DNA from: Haloplasma contractile SSD-17B
GTDB lineage: Bacteria; Bacillota_I; Bacilli_A; Haloplasmatales; Haloplasmataceae
Assembly: GCF_000215935.2 (NCBI RefSeq)
Contig: NZ_AFNU02000007.1
Span: 1 to 64,000, forward strand
Reading direction: 5' to 3'
Length of the DNA: 64,000 nucleotides
Both the position numbers and the translations under genes were made by a program. The stretch's first letter is position 1; the number at the start of each line of letters is the position of its first letter. The notes under the pieces were generated by a model that made no database searches, had not been told where the DNA came from, and worked only from the letters and a program-made list of their open reading frames with translations. Below, in pieces: positions 26,196 to 34,467 of this stretch.

Positions 26196-27398
26196 TTAAA
26201 CATTCTTTAGTATAACGGCAGTACCCATTCCTCCACCGATACATAATGACGCTAAACCATATTTAACGTTACGCTTTTTCATCTCGTGTAATAATGTTAC
26301 AACTATACGGTTTCCACTTGCTCCTACTGGGTGTCCTAATGCAATTGCACCGCCATTTACATTTGTGCGCTCTTTCAACCACTCTTGTGTCACGCCATAC
26401 TCTTCAGATAATTCATGAAGCACACCTAAACTCTGAACGGCAAATGCTTCATTTAACTCGATCAGTTCAATATCCTTTAAGTCCATATTAATTTGAGATA
26501 ATGCCTGTTTTATTGCAGGTGTTGGCCCGAGTCCCATCACACTAGGATCGACTCCACCTTGTCCTACTGCTACTAATTCAGCAATTGGTGTTAAGTTATA
26601 TTTTTTAACAGCATCTTCACTTGCAAGCAGTGTCATACTCGCCCCATCATTAATTCCTGAAGCATTCCCTGCTGTAACTGTACCGTCTTTCTTAAAAGCA
26701 GCTCGTAACTTACCAAGTTTCAAAGCGTCTGTTTGTTTTGGATACTCGTCTGTATCAAAGACGATTGACTCACGACGTTTCTTCACTTCAAAAGGTACAA
26801 TTTCATCTTTAAATTTACCTTCTTCTATTGCTTGATTAGCTCGACGTTGAGATTCTGCTGCAAACAGGTCTTGACTTTCTCTAGTTATCCCATATTTCTC
26901 ACCAATGTTTTCAGCAGTAATTCCCATATGGTAACCATTAAATGCATCTGTTAATGCATCATAAATCATGTGGTCTTTTGCAACCATGTCACCCATTTTA
27001 TATCCTGAACGTGCTTTATTAGGAATCAAGAATGGTGTTCCACTCATCGACTCTGCTCCGCCGGCAAACACTAAATCATGGTATCCCATACCTATATTTG
27101 CATAAGCATTCATCATGGCCTTCATACCACTACCACAGGCGATATTTAAACTATATCCAGGTACAGTTTCTTTTAATCCACCTTTGATTGCTACTTGTCG
27201 TCCGAACCCTTGTCCGAGACCAGCTGGCAAAATATTACCAACGATTACTTCATCGATATTCTTTGGATCTACCTTTGTATCCTCTAAAATGTTCTTTACT
27301 AAAGCAGCGCCTAAATCAGCAGGATGTACATCTTTTAATGTTCCTAGGTATGATCCGACCGCTGTACGCTTTGCACCTACGACGTAAACTTTCTTCAT
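26196..27398 (-). CDS. thlA: Acetyl-CoA acetyltransferase (thiolase)
   Basis: A 400-residue thiolase. Nucleophile Cys88 lies in NIACGSGMKAM, His356 in ALGHPVGASG and acid/base Cys386 in SLCIGGGMG, so it is fully active by motif. It splits or forms acetoacetyl-CoA or short 3-oxoacyl-CoA. It is the first gene of the operon, with a strong AGAGGAGG ribosome site and a long leader (27399-27706) that carries a terminator hairpin and two cre-like sites. Confidence 0.95.
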   Translation of the reverse strand: MKKVYVVGAKRTAVGSYLGTLKDVHPADLGAALVKNILEDTKVDPKNIDEVIVGNILPAGLGQGFGRQVAIKGGLKETVPGYSLNIACGSGMKAMMNAYANIGMGYHDLVFAGGAESMSGTPFLIPNKARSGYKMGDMVAKDHMIYDALTDAFNGYHMGITAENIGEKYGITRESQDLFAAESQRRANQAIEEGKFKDEIVPFEVKKRRESIVFDTDEYPKQTDALKLGKLRAAFKKDGTVTAGNASGINDGASMTLLASEDAVKKYNLTPIAELVAVGQGGVDPSVMGLGPTPAIKQALSQINMDLKDIELIELNEAFAVQSLGVLHELSEEYGVTQEWLKERTNVNGGAIALGHPVGASGNRIVVTLLHEMKKRNVKYGLASLCIGGGMGTAVILKNV

Positions 27399-27451
27399 TT
27401 TTAAATTCCTCCTCTGTTTGTTCTTACACTTTTTTAAAAAGGCACCATCTT

Positions 27452-27465
27452 TAATAGCGCTTTCA
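27452..27465 (-). promoter_or_regulatory. cre-like (CcpA) box in the thiolase leader
   Basis: TGAAAGCGCTATTA matches the Bacillus cre consensus TGWAANCGNTNWCA at 13 of 14 positions. It lies about 55 bases upstream of the thiolase start, downstream of the promoter, where CcpA would act as a roadblock. Confidence 0.55.
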
Positions 27466-27476
27466 GACTATTTGAA

Positions 27477-27511
27477 TAAAAAAACCTCTTATTACTTGAT
27501 GAGGTTAACAT
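27477..27511 (-). terminator. Intrinsic terminator inside the thiolase leader
   Basis: The hairpin AACCTC/GAGGTT is followed by seven T on the minus strand. It is placed between the consensus promoter at 27713-27741 and the thiolase start at 27398. No gene lies upstream on the same strand that it could close, so it may attenuate the operon. Confidence 0.65.
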
Positions 27512-27585
27512 TCGAGATTACCTATAATTTAGCGATTTAGCATTTTAATATACAATTAGTGTATCACAACTGTCATGACCTTGAA

Positions 27586-27599
27586 TAGTAACGCTTACA
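27586..27599 (-). promoter_or_regulatory. Second cre-like box
   Basis: TGTAAGCGTTACTA matches the cre consensus at 12 of 14 positions, about 120 bases downstream of the predicted transcription start. Confidence 0.4.
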
Positions 27600-27682
27600 T
27601 CATTACTCAAAAAAAATGAACAGTAATCAGTTTTTGTGAAATAATGAGTAAATAACGTTTGCTTTTTTTAAACAAATGACTT

Positions 27683-27717
27683 ATACTAAAACATGAATCA
27701 CCTTTCACATTTAGTAT
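27683..27717. promoter_or_regulatory. Inverted repeat overlapping the operon promoter, probable TetR operator
   Basis: ATACTAAA, then 19 bases, then TTTAGTAT. The inner part holds TGAATCACCTTTCA, a smaller palindrome of the FadR-like type. The right arm covers the -10 element. Its left part recurs at 27829-27851 (20 of 23 bases identical) on the side of the tetR gene. Confidence 0.6.
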
Positions 27718-27741
27718 AATTTAATTAGCAACAATTGTCAA
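27713..27741 (-). promoter_or_regulatory. Sigma-A-type promoter of the 11-gene operon
   Basis: On the minus strand, TTGACA (27741-27736) and TATACT (27718-27713) are separated by exactly 17 bases. A start near 27706 gives a leader of about 308 nt. Confidence 0.8.
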
Positions 27742-27828
27742 TAGATTTGATTGAAGTTAGAACTTTTTTTAGATTAAACACCATTCGACAACTTAATATA
27801 GAGAGAGAATTTTAACCAAAACACACAC

Positions 27829-27851
27829 ATACTAAGACATGAATTACTTTT
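27829..27851. repeat. Second copy of operator-like sequence
   Basis: ATACTAAGACATGAATTAC here repeats ATACTAAAACATGAATCAC at 27683, in the same orientation 146 bases away. Both lie in the divergent region between the thiolase operon and tetR. Confidence 0.55.
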
Positions 27852-27921
27852 TTTTATCTTTATATTTATTGAAAATTTTTAGTGATTTTTCATATTTTAG
27901 AATGAGTTCTTAATGTTTTCA

Positions 27922-27950
27922 TTGAATTAAGCATAATAACTCTATATAAT
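27922..27950 (+). promoter_or_regulatory. Promoter of the tetR gene
   Basis: TTGAAT and a perfect TATAAT are separated by 17 bases, about 85 bases before the start codon. Confidence 0.75.
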
Positions 27951-28034
27951 AAATGAATGGTAACAGTATGAATTCAGGAAAATATAATAATAATGATTGT
28001 ATGATTGTCATTATACACTTAGGAGATGAACAGG

Positions 28035-28640
28035 ATGGTAGATCATTTAGTAAAAGAACCAAAGACTAAACGTGGAAAAGACACATTACAAAGAATATGT
28101 GATAGTGCTGAACACATTTTTTATGAAAAAGGGTATTACAATACATCCATCAATGAAATAGCCGATCGAGCTTCAGTTGCACCTGGAACATTTTATATTT
28201 ATTTTAACGATAAGCTAAGTGTATACCGATATATTCTTTTACAATTTAGTACTGCTATTCGTAAGCAAATTAAAGTCGCAACACAGGATCTTACAACCCG
28301 TTTTGAAATTGAGTTTATAGGACTTAAAACTTATCTTGAGTTCTTTAAGAATCATAAATCCCTAGACCGTTTAATCTGGGAATGTCAGTATGTTGATTAT
28401 GATTTATTTAGGAATTATTACGAAAGTTTTGCTGACGGATATATAAAGGGAATTAAAGAGGCTCAAAAAAATAAAGAGATAAAAGATATAGACCCGACTA
28501 CTGTTTCTTATATGTTAATGGGAATTTCAAGTTTTATAGGTCTAAAGTATATTAACTTTGATGATGTCGACAATCTTGATCAAATCATAGAAGATGTCAT
28601 GAGCATTTTAAAAGATGGTCTATTTATAAACAAAAAATAA
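28035..28640 (+). CDS. TetR/AcrR family transcriptional regulator
   Basis: A 201-residue TetR-type repressor. The N-terminal helix-turn-helix is clear: RICDSAEHIFYEKGYYNTSI, then NEIADRASVAPGTFYIYFND. The helical C-terminal half (about 60-200) is the ligand-binding and dimer part. ATG at 28035 is preferred over ATG at 28026, because the GGAG site touches the earlier codon but lies nine bases from this one. Divergent from the thiolase operon, it most likely controls it through the inverted repeat at 27683-27717, with an acyl-CoA or acid as possible effector (inference). Confidence 0.9.
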   Translation: MVDHLVKEPKTKRGKDTLQRICDSAEHIFYEKGYYNTSINEIADRASVAPGTFYIYFNDKLSVYRYILLQFSTAIRKQIKVATQDLTTRFEIEFIGLKTYLEFFKNHKSLDRLIWECQYVDYDLFRNYYESFADGYIKGIKEAQKNKEIKDIDPTTVSYMLMGISSFIGLKYINFDDVDNLDQIIEDVMSILKDGLFINKK

Positions 28641-28672
28641 TGTAAGTCGACTTCTGAAAGAAGGTTTTAAAG

Positions 28673-29158
28673 ATGGAAAGAATCGGGGTATACCCTGGTA
28701 GTTTTGACCCTGTTACAAATGGACACTTAGATATCATCAAGCGTGCTTCGAAGCTTTTTGATAAGGTCTATGTTGTTGTATCGTTAAACTTAAAAAAGGA
28801 TGCGTTGTTTACACACCATGAACGTGTTGATTTGTTAAAACAAGTGACAAGTGAATTCGAGAACGTTGAGATTGAATTTCATAGTGGTTTAATCATTGAC
28901 TATGTTAAAAGCAAACATGCAAATGCTATCGTCCGTGGAATTCGTGCCATCTCTGATTTTGAACATGAATTTAAATTATTTTCATTTAATAATGATTTAG
29001 CTTCGGAAATTGAAACAGTTATTTTACTAGCAAAGCCAACTCATCTATTTCTGTCGAGTTCGGACATAAAGGAACTTGCAAAATTTAGTGGTGATATTTC
29101 TAAATACGTTCCTGAATATGTTTACGCACAAATTAATAAAAAGTATAAGATAGTCTAA
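28673..29158 (+). CDS. coaD: Phosphopantetheine adenylyltransferase
   Basis: A 161-residue enzyme of CoA biosynthesis that makes dephospho-CoA from 4'-phosphopantetheine and ATP. The nucleotidyltransferase motif GSFDPVTNGHLDII (T/HxGH) is at the N-terminus. VRGIRAISDFEHEFKLFSFN and the C-terminal FLSSSDIKELAKFSGDIS are diagnostic. It follows tetR by 32 bases and probably shares its transcript, linking CoA supply with the CoA-dependent operon opposite. rsmD, its usual neighbour, is absent. Confidence 0.96.
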   Translation: MERIGVYPGSFDPVTNGHLDIIKRASKLFDKVYVVVSLNLKKDALFTHHERVDLLKQVTSEFENVEIEFHSGLIIDYVKSKHANAIVRGIRAISDFEHEFKLFSFNNDLASEIETVILLAKPTHLFLSSSDIKELAKFSGDISKYVPEYVYAQINKKYKIV

Positions 29159-29185
29159 TCCCTATTCCTTAATTCTATAGAGTAT

Positions 29186-29226
29186 AAAAAAAGATTGTGT
29201 AGCCACTTGCTACACAATCTTTTTTG
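29186..29226. terminator. Bidirectional terminator
   Basis: AAAAAAAGATTGTGTAGC pairs with GCTACACAATCTTTTTT, between coaD and the convergent zinc-ribbon gene. Confidence 0.92.
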
Positions 29227-29251
29227 TTTGTTCATATATATTCCAATTATT

Positions 29252-29560
29252 TTAAGCATTCCGTTTGCTCATGTGCTCCTTTATTATATCGTTTGCACGG
29301 TCACGAAACACTTTATAGGGTAATTCGGTGTCATCTAGTAGTAACTTAGAATCGAATTCTTCACTTTGATCATCCGTTCTGCTAGTAACCGAAGCCGCAA
29401 TAATTAAAAAAGGCTGTAACACTTTACAATGAGGACAATAAATCTGGTGTAGTTTATTGTTTAGTGTCAACTCTTCTAAGCTTGTTGTTTTTGTTACATT
29501 ATACTGATTCTGACACTCATCACAAGTTTCTTTAAATTGATCTACTTGATTCATATTCAT
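29252..29560 (-). CDS. Zinc-ribbon protein, unknown function
   Basis: A 102-residue protein with two Cys pairs (CDECQ at residues 13-17 and CPHCK at about 42-46), which form a treble-clef or ribbon zinc site. The acidic middle (TDDQSEEFDSKLLLDDTE) and basic helical end (RDRANDIIKEHMSKRN) show no catalytic motif. AAGGAGG precedes the ATG. Small regulatory or adaptor proteins often look like this; the family is not recognised. Confidence 0.65.
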   Translation of the reverse strand: MNMNQVDQFKETCDECQNQYNVTKTTSLEELTLNNKLHQIYCPHCKVLQPFLIIAASVTSRTDDQSEEFDSKLLLDDTELPYKVFRDRANDIIKEHMSKRNA

Positions 29561-29831
29561 GGTTTAACCTCCTTGATTAGGGTTAGTTTAAAAATAGGCA
29601 TTTCAAACTTCAATATTAATTGCATACACTACTAATATAAGTTGAGTAATAATATAATCTAAAATTATGTAATAAAAAACTTTACTACCATTTACAGTCA
29701 TTATTATATGAATTATTGATTCAAAATTCTCTCTTATGTTAGTATGGGCTACATTTATTATATCAACTAAAAAAAAGACAGACAAATACTTTACTTAAAT
29801 AGGATTAAAATTAGTTTATCTTGATCTATAC

Positions 29832-29872
29832 ATAAAAAAAAGTTCTAACATTACGTTAAAACTTCTTTTTAA
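29832..29872 (-). terminator. Rho-independent terminator
   Basis: The stem AAGTTCTAAC/GTTAAAACTT has one G-U pair and an eight-T tail on the minus strand, after the gene ending at 29880. Confidence 0.75.
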
Positions 29873-29879
29873 TCACTAC

Positions 29880-30671
29880 TTAGTTTGCATAAAATAGTAC
29901 ATCGATTGTTAATTCGCGATTATTATATAATAACGTCATCTCATCATTAATCCACTCATCAGGATCATATGAATGTTCTGAAACTAGTTTTATTTCCTGA
30001 TTATATGGGATTATAAAGTCATATTGATTCGTGCCATTCGAAAATTTAATTTCCTTAAATGGTACACTTTGATAGATTAGAGAATCATTTTGTGTAGTCG
30101 ATGTGCTATTTAAAATAAAAAGTTCTCCAACCGAATCACCAGTATCATTAAATCCGGGTATAATGTACACACCTTGCTTGTTTTGTTTATTTTCCTGCTC
30201 ACTTGAATGGATTATAACATCATAGTCCTCGTTACTGATTTCCTTAAGTTTAAATAGGTTTTTATTCATTTTATCTTTAAGTGTAACCGTACGCTCTAAA
30301 CTATAATGCTCTCTATATAAAGCATCTATACCATCACTATCACTTGACTTGTTTTCACCAAGGTTCGTATATAACATAAATCCAACTTTCTCATCCGATT
30401 CAATCTTTAACAAGTAATTATCCAGGTATGACGTTGTTTCTCCAAAGTGAGACATAGGGATCGTAATGGTTTCTTCCCTACTCCAGTATTCGCCTAAATC
30501 ATACTGCTCATTTGTCATCAAATTAAGTGCATTTACTTGATAAACATCATCATTTCCAACTGAAAGTGTAAGGCTTGGCTCAGTTCGTTTAAATAGAATA
30601 TAAGCCTCACAGATAAAAAATACGATAAAAATAAACAGAGTAAAGAATAGTAACTTTCTATTATTGTACAT
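29880..30671 (-). CDS. Membrane-anchored extracellular protein, unknown
   Basis: A 263-residue protein with an N-terminal transmembrane anchor (LLFFTLFIFIVFFICEAYIL), no lipobox and a long polar, strand-rich outer domain. No family motif was recognised. GGGAGGTGG precedes the ATG. It appears monocistronic with its own terminator. Confidence 0.65.
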   Translation of the reverse strand: MYNNRKLLFFTLFIFIVFFICEAYILFKRTEPSLTLSVGNDDVYQVNALNLMTNEQYDLGEYWSREETITIPMSHFGETTSYLDNYLLKIESDEKVGFMLYTNLGENKSSDSDGIDALYREHYSLERTVTLKDKMNKNLFKLKEISNEDYDVIIHSSEQENKQNKQGVYIIPGFNDTGDSVGELFILNSTSTTQNDSLIYQSVPFKEIKFSNGTNQYDFIIPYNQEIKLVSEHSYDPDEWINDEMTLLYNNRELTIDVLFYAN

Positions 30672-31157
30672 GTATCCCCACCTCCCTTTAATAGATATAA
30701 TTATATGTATATGAATTTGACTTGTAACATATTCGAGTTTTTAACGTATATATTACCATAATTTACTAATAAGGTCAATTTTAACTAAGAAACTCTTTTT
30801 TTATTATATGATGCACTCCCTTGTCTGTTCCTCTAAAAGATAGGAGGGTGCTTCTTTAGAATTGTATTTTTTTGCGGTTTGTTATTAACTTTTAATAAAG
30901 GATCATTCTGGTAGTTTCATCATTTACATTCCTGTAACAAACAACCTATGCATCATTGAATTTACTTGAAATTAAAAATAAATGTCTAATATCCTTATAT
31001 TGTCTTACTATAGTTAAACTTTAGGTTTACCTTGTTGATTCATAAATCTCTCTGTATTTCTCACAAATTCTGCAAGTTGTATATCAAGTCTCCCATAATT
31101 TTATTCTATTCAATTATTCTGAAATTACAGATTTGCAACATTAATAGAAAAGTAGAC
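30672..31157. other. Gene-free stretch of about 490 bases
   Basis: It should contain the promoter for the gene starting at 30671. One imperfect hairpin lies at about 30810-30853 (GCACTCCC pairing with GGAGGGTGC), followed by T-rich sequence. No ORF with a ribosome site was found on either strand. Confidence 0.45.
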
Positions 31158-31197
31158 TTAAAAAGCCATAGATTTTTTTAATCCATGGCTTTTTAAA
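31158..31197 (-). terminator. Rho-independent terminator
   Basis: AAAAAGCCAT pairs with ATGGCTTTTT around an AT-rich loop, just past the gene ending at 31212. Confidence 0.85.
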
Positions 31198-31211
31198 AAA
31201 TTGTATAATCA

Positions 31212-31877
31212 TTATGAGCCCATCAATAGTGGCATAACATTTATCTCATATTGCTTAATTGATTTAAACAGATTGTTTACTTGTTTTAATTTACCTTTAG
31301 TCATAATTAGCAATTCATCACCAATCTCAAAACCAAATCGTATAATATTTGTTGAAATTAGGATTGTTTTTCCTTTTTCTTTTAGATTATTAATGATTTT
31401 AATAATATTCTTTTGTGATTCACGATCAACTCCATAGAACGGTTCATCAATCAAAATGATATCATTATCAAGTATTAGAGAGGCCAACAAGATTAAACAG
31501 TGATTTGTATAAAGAGATACTTTCTTTATGCTAACGTTTAATTCATAGTCAATTCCAAGACTCTTTACCAAATCCCAAACAGATTCTGTATGAATACTTG
31601 TATTCATGGCCAATAACATCTCAAGGTATTCAAATCCTGTTAAATCATTACAGACCATTGGTAATTTTTTATAATAGCTGACACGATCATTTTCGTTACC
31701 TTTATTGACATCTCCTATATAGGATTGATTCTCATTAATACAATTTAATAAAGTTTGTTTTCCTTGTTCATCTAAAGTAAGGAGCACTCCAACTTTTCCA
31801 CTTGGAATTTCGAACTGAATATTCTTTAAAATCGTCTGGTCACCTTCACCTACAGTTAACTTATTACATTTAATCAT
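31212..31877 (-). CDS. Degenerate ABC-type ATPase
   Basis: A 221-residue protein with the fold pattern of an ABC transporter ATPase (TILKNIQFEIPSGKVGVLLT and a good Walker B, DIILIDEPFYGVD). The Walker A reads TLDEQGKQT instead of GxxGxGKST: both leading glycines are lost and only Gly39, Lys40 and Thr42 remain. The LSGGQ signature is replaced (VSLYTN) and the switch His by STNII. ATP hydrolysis is therefore doubtful. No permease gene is adjacent. Two TGTAA/TTACA-type palindromes lie upstream, and a HTH regulator gene precedes it. It could be a regulatory or orphan subunit. Confidence 0.75.
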   Translation of the reverse strand: MIKCNKLTVGEGDQTILKNIQFEIPSGKVGVLLTLDEQGKQTLLNCINENQSYIGDVNKGNENDRVSYYKKLPMVCNDLTGFEYLEMLLAMNTSIHTESVWDLVKSLGIDYELNVSIKKVSLYTNHCLILLASLILDNDIILIDEPFYGVDRESQKNIIKIINNLKEKGKTILISTNIIRFGFEIGDELLIMTKGKLKQVNNLFKSIKQYEINVMPLLMGS

Positions 31878-31914
31878 ACGTTACCTCCATTATCTATATT
31901 TATTTATATTTAAA

Positions 31915-31936
31915 TGTAAATGTAAAATACATTACA
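31915..31936. promoter_or_regulatory. TGTAA-n12-TTACA inverted repeat
   Basis: It lies about 40 bases before the ABC-like gene start and shares its half-sites with the perfect palindrome at 32020-32035. Probable operator. Confidence 0.45.
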
Positions 31937-32019
31937 GTTTTTTAATAAAATAATTAATCTATTATAATAATATGCATTTTTTTAAAAAATATACATACAC
32001 GGATAGAATGTTGCTTTGA

Positions 32020-32035
32020 TGTAAACTAGTTTACA
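32020..32035. promoter_or_regulatory. Perfect 16-bp palindrome
   Basis: TGTAAACTAGTTTACA lies in the gap between the HTH regulator gene and the ABC-like gene. This looks like a GntR- or HTH-type operator; the cognate regulator is not known. Confidence 0.55.
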
Positions 32036-32151
32036 TATATAGTATTTCATATATTACACTTAATGTCAACAAAAAAAGTTAGTTATTATAAAAATAGATA
32101 TAAAAAAAGACCGTAGATATAAATTGTCTTAGGTCCTCTTCTTGTACTATT

Positions 32152-32865
32152 CTATTGCTTTCTTTTCAGTGTTTCATACTTATTGATTAATTCTAATAAT
32201 TCGACATCATCTAGGTTATTAAACCCTAATTCTCTTAATGATTGTTTTAGAGCGTTTATATCAATATCTGTCTGATTCTTTACAGTTTGCTTAAATTGTT
32301 GATGGAGAGCACGATAATCATTAAAATCTAGCGACTCAGACTCTAGTGCTTTAAAGAGTAAAGCCTCTCTACTTAATAGTTCTTCTTCATTAAAATGGTT
32401 GTCGTCAAATTCAATAAGCATATGTTTTTTACCTAAAAATGTTAACAATGATTTATAGTTGTCATTTTTCGAAAGGTTCTGGATTAGTAGTCCAAATGCC
32501 TCAATTAGTTTAGCATCCATTTTCATTATACTGTTTAAATAGTCAATGATTTTAAATAATTCTAACTTTTTGTCATTGTCGATGTTGAAAATCATGTCAA
32601 CTTTAGACTTCGTATCTTTTATTGTATTTAAACGCTTTTTAATGGCTTTAGAATTTCGTTCGTACGCTTCCTTATAAAATTCTTCCCTCGTTTTACAGTT
32701 AAAGAGAAAGATTAAGCTGAGCATAAACTTCTCAGGCATTCTAGGATCTTCATACGTTTCATCGAGATAACTATTTAGATATTGTCTTGAAATACCTAGA
32801 TATTCAGCTATATCTTTTTGTGTGATCCCCACATTTTTTAAAATATCGCGTAACGTATACTCCAT
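32152..32865 (-). CDS. HTH (XRE-like) transcriptional regulator
   Basis: A 237-residue protein. The N-terminal helix-turn-helix is LRDILKNVGITQKDIAEYLG followed by ISRQYLNSYL, in the Cro/CI style. The rest is helical with no enzyme motif (possible helical sensor or oligomerisation part, with repeated Leu/Lys/Glu). TGGAGGTAAGG precedes the ATG. It lies 275 bases upstream of the degenerate ABC gene in the same direction and is the likely regulator of it. Confidence 0.75.
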   Translation of the reverse strand: MEYTLRDILKNVGITQKDIAEYLGISRQYLNSYLDETYEDPRMPEKFMLSLIFLFNCKTREEFYKEAYERNSKAIKKRLNTIKDTKSKVDMIFNIDNDKKLELFKIIDYLNSIMKMDAKLIEAFGLLIQNLSKNDNYKSLLTFLGKKHMLIEFDDNHFNEEELLSREALLFKALESESLDFNDYRALHQQFKQTVKNQTDIDINALKQSLRELGFNNLDDVELLELINKYETLKRKQ

Positions 32866-33246
32866 ACCTTACCTCCACAGTCTACTTTCTTTATTACTAT
32901 TTTTACATATTTTTGCGTGATTATCAACTATTTTATTATTAATGTCATTTAATTTACATGTATTCACTATTCATTTACATAATTTGTCGTGTTTATTCTT
33001 CAATATGTCTAAGGTAGTAGGTGCGTATACATAGGTGTATAATAAAATACTTTTATCTAGATCTATAAGGTGTTTTTAATTCATGTCTAACTTAATCAAT
33101 TAGTCAAACCGTTATAAACTTTAATAAACTCCCTGAGCCGAAATATGTCCTTTAGTATTTTCGGTGATTGTGTATACAATATAATAATTTAACGATTTAT
33201 CATTCTTATACTAATGATTAAGTTCAATTCATAATGTTTCATCTAT
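32866..33246. other. Gene-free stretch with one hairpin
   Basis: The promoter of the HTH gene should lie here. A hairpin, CCGAAATATG pairing with GTATTTTCGG, occurs at about 33138-33163 without a T-run, near the end of fabV. Nothing else was recognised. Confidence 0.45.
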
Positions 33247-34467
33247 TTAAGGTAACAGATCCTTTAACTCTTCTAGGTTAACTAGTTGTTCATAATCCAA
33301 TCCCTGTATATTAAAGCCGCTAAGTTGCATAAATTCATCTTTAAATCGGTTAAAAGCGGTTATTTCTTTAAAGTTTAAAGGTGTTATCTGTTTCAATAGT
33401 GCCTTCGTTTCTTCTTGTACATCTTCTCGTAATTCCCATGAATCAGGACGTAACCTTCCCTGTTCATCGTACTCTCGTTTATTCCCGTATAACATATCTT
33501 TAAAGAACCGATACTTATGCATAATAGGTGTCTCATGTAAGTCTTTTTCGGCCATTACTCTATACAAAGCACTTGCATACAATGGAAAAATCGGGATCAC
33601 AGCACTTGCCTTTGTCGTTACCGCCTTACTGCAGCAAATGATCGACTCGCCAAAAACTCGATTTTTTAATCGTTCATTTAATCGGTCCGAGGTCTGTTCT
33701 GCATCTCTTTTTGCTCTACCTAGTGTTCCATTTCCATAAAACGCCTTTGTTATATCTGGACCTACATAAGAATATAAGGTTGTTTTAAAACCTTCACTCA
33801 AAACATTTGCCTCTTCTAAGGCATCAATCCATAATTCCCAATCCTCTCCACCCATTACCTTAATTGTAGATTTAATTTCTTCATCGGTTGCTGGTTCAAT
33901 AATCTGTTTGAAGAGTTTTCCGTTTTCTAAATTAATGCTATGCCCTATTACTACTTCATCAATTGGTTTAAGAGCCGATGTATAAACAATATCGGTTTTA
34001 GGATCTTTTCGTTTAGGCGCGGCTAGACTGTAAATTAACAAATCAATTTGTCCGCCAAATTCTGTTTTAATATAGTCAATAACTTGGTCCTTCATCTCAT
34101 TACTAAAAGCATCTCCTATAAAATTCTTTGCAACTAATCCTTCTTGTTCCGCTTTCTGTTTAAAAAAGATGTTGTTCCACCATCCTGCAGTAGCAAGACG
34201 CTTTTCATTTGTAATTCCGCGCTCATATGATACGCCAATTGTGTCAGCATCACAACCAAATGCAAGTGTAATTCGAGAAGCTAATCCATAACTAGATGAA
34301 GCACCTAGTATTAATATTTTCTTTGGACCTTTGAATTTACCTGCTTCTTTTACATAATCAATTTGCTCCTCTACCCTCTTTTTACACCCATAAGGATGAG
34401 AAGTTCGGGATATATTTCCTTTTAATCTTGGTTTAATTACAACCCGATCTAAACAATCTTCAGTCAT
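33247..34467 (-). CDS. fabV: trans-2-enoyl-CoA/ACP reductase (FabV/TER)
   Basis: A 406-residue NADH-dependent enoyl reductase. It carries the Rossmann segment ILILGASSSYGLASRITLAF, GWWNN, and the characteristic Tyr-x8-Lys site YGNGTLGRAK (about residues 244-253), with Tyr234 ten residues earlier. Members either complete fatty-acid elongation (FabV) or reduce crotonyl-CoA in butyrate formation (TER). It is monocistronic here; ATTAGGAGG precedes the ATG. Because no other fatty-acid gene is close, the role is undecided. Confidence 0.95.
   Translation of the reverse strand: MTEDCLDRVVIKPRLKGNISRTSHPYGCKKRVEEQIDYVKEAGKFKGPKKILILGASSSYGLASRITLAFGCDADTIGVSYERGITNEKRLATAGWWNNIFFKQKAEQEGLVAKNFIGDAFSNEMKDQVIDYIKTEFGGQIDLLIYSLAAPKRKDPKTDIVYTSALKPIDEVVIGHSINLENGKLFKQIIEPATDEEIKSTIKVMGGEDWELWIDALEEANVLSEGFKTTLYSYVGPDITKAFYGNGTLGRAKRDAEQTSDRLNERLKNRVFGESIICCSKAVTTKASAVIPIFPLYASALYRVMAEKDLHETPIMHKYRFFKDMLYGNKREYDEQGRLRPDSWELREDVQEETKALLKQITPLNFKEITAFNRFKDEFMQLSGFNIQGLDYEQLVNLEELKDLLP

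Noticed and set aside
29603-29785. 60-codon minus-strand frame
   Set aside because: No ribosome site and no domain pattern; AT-rich shadow frame in an intergenic region.
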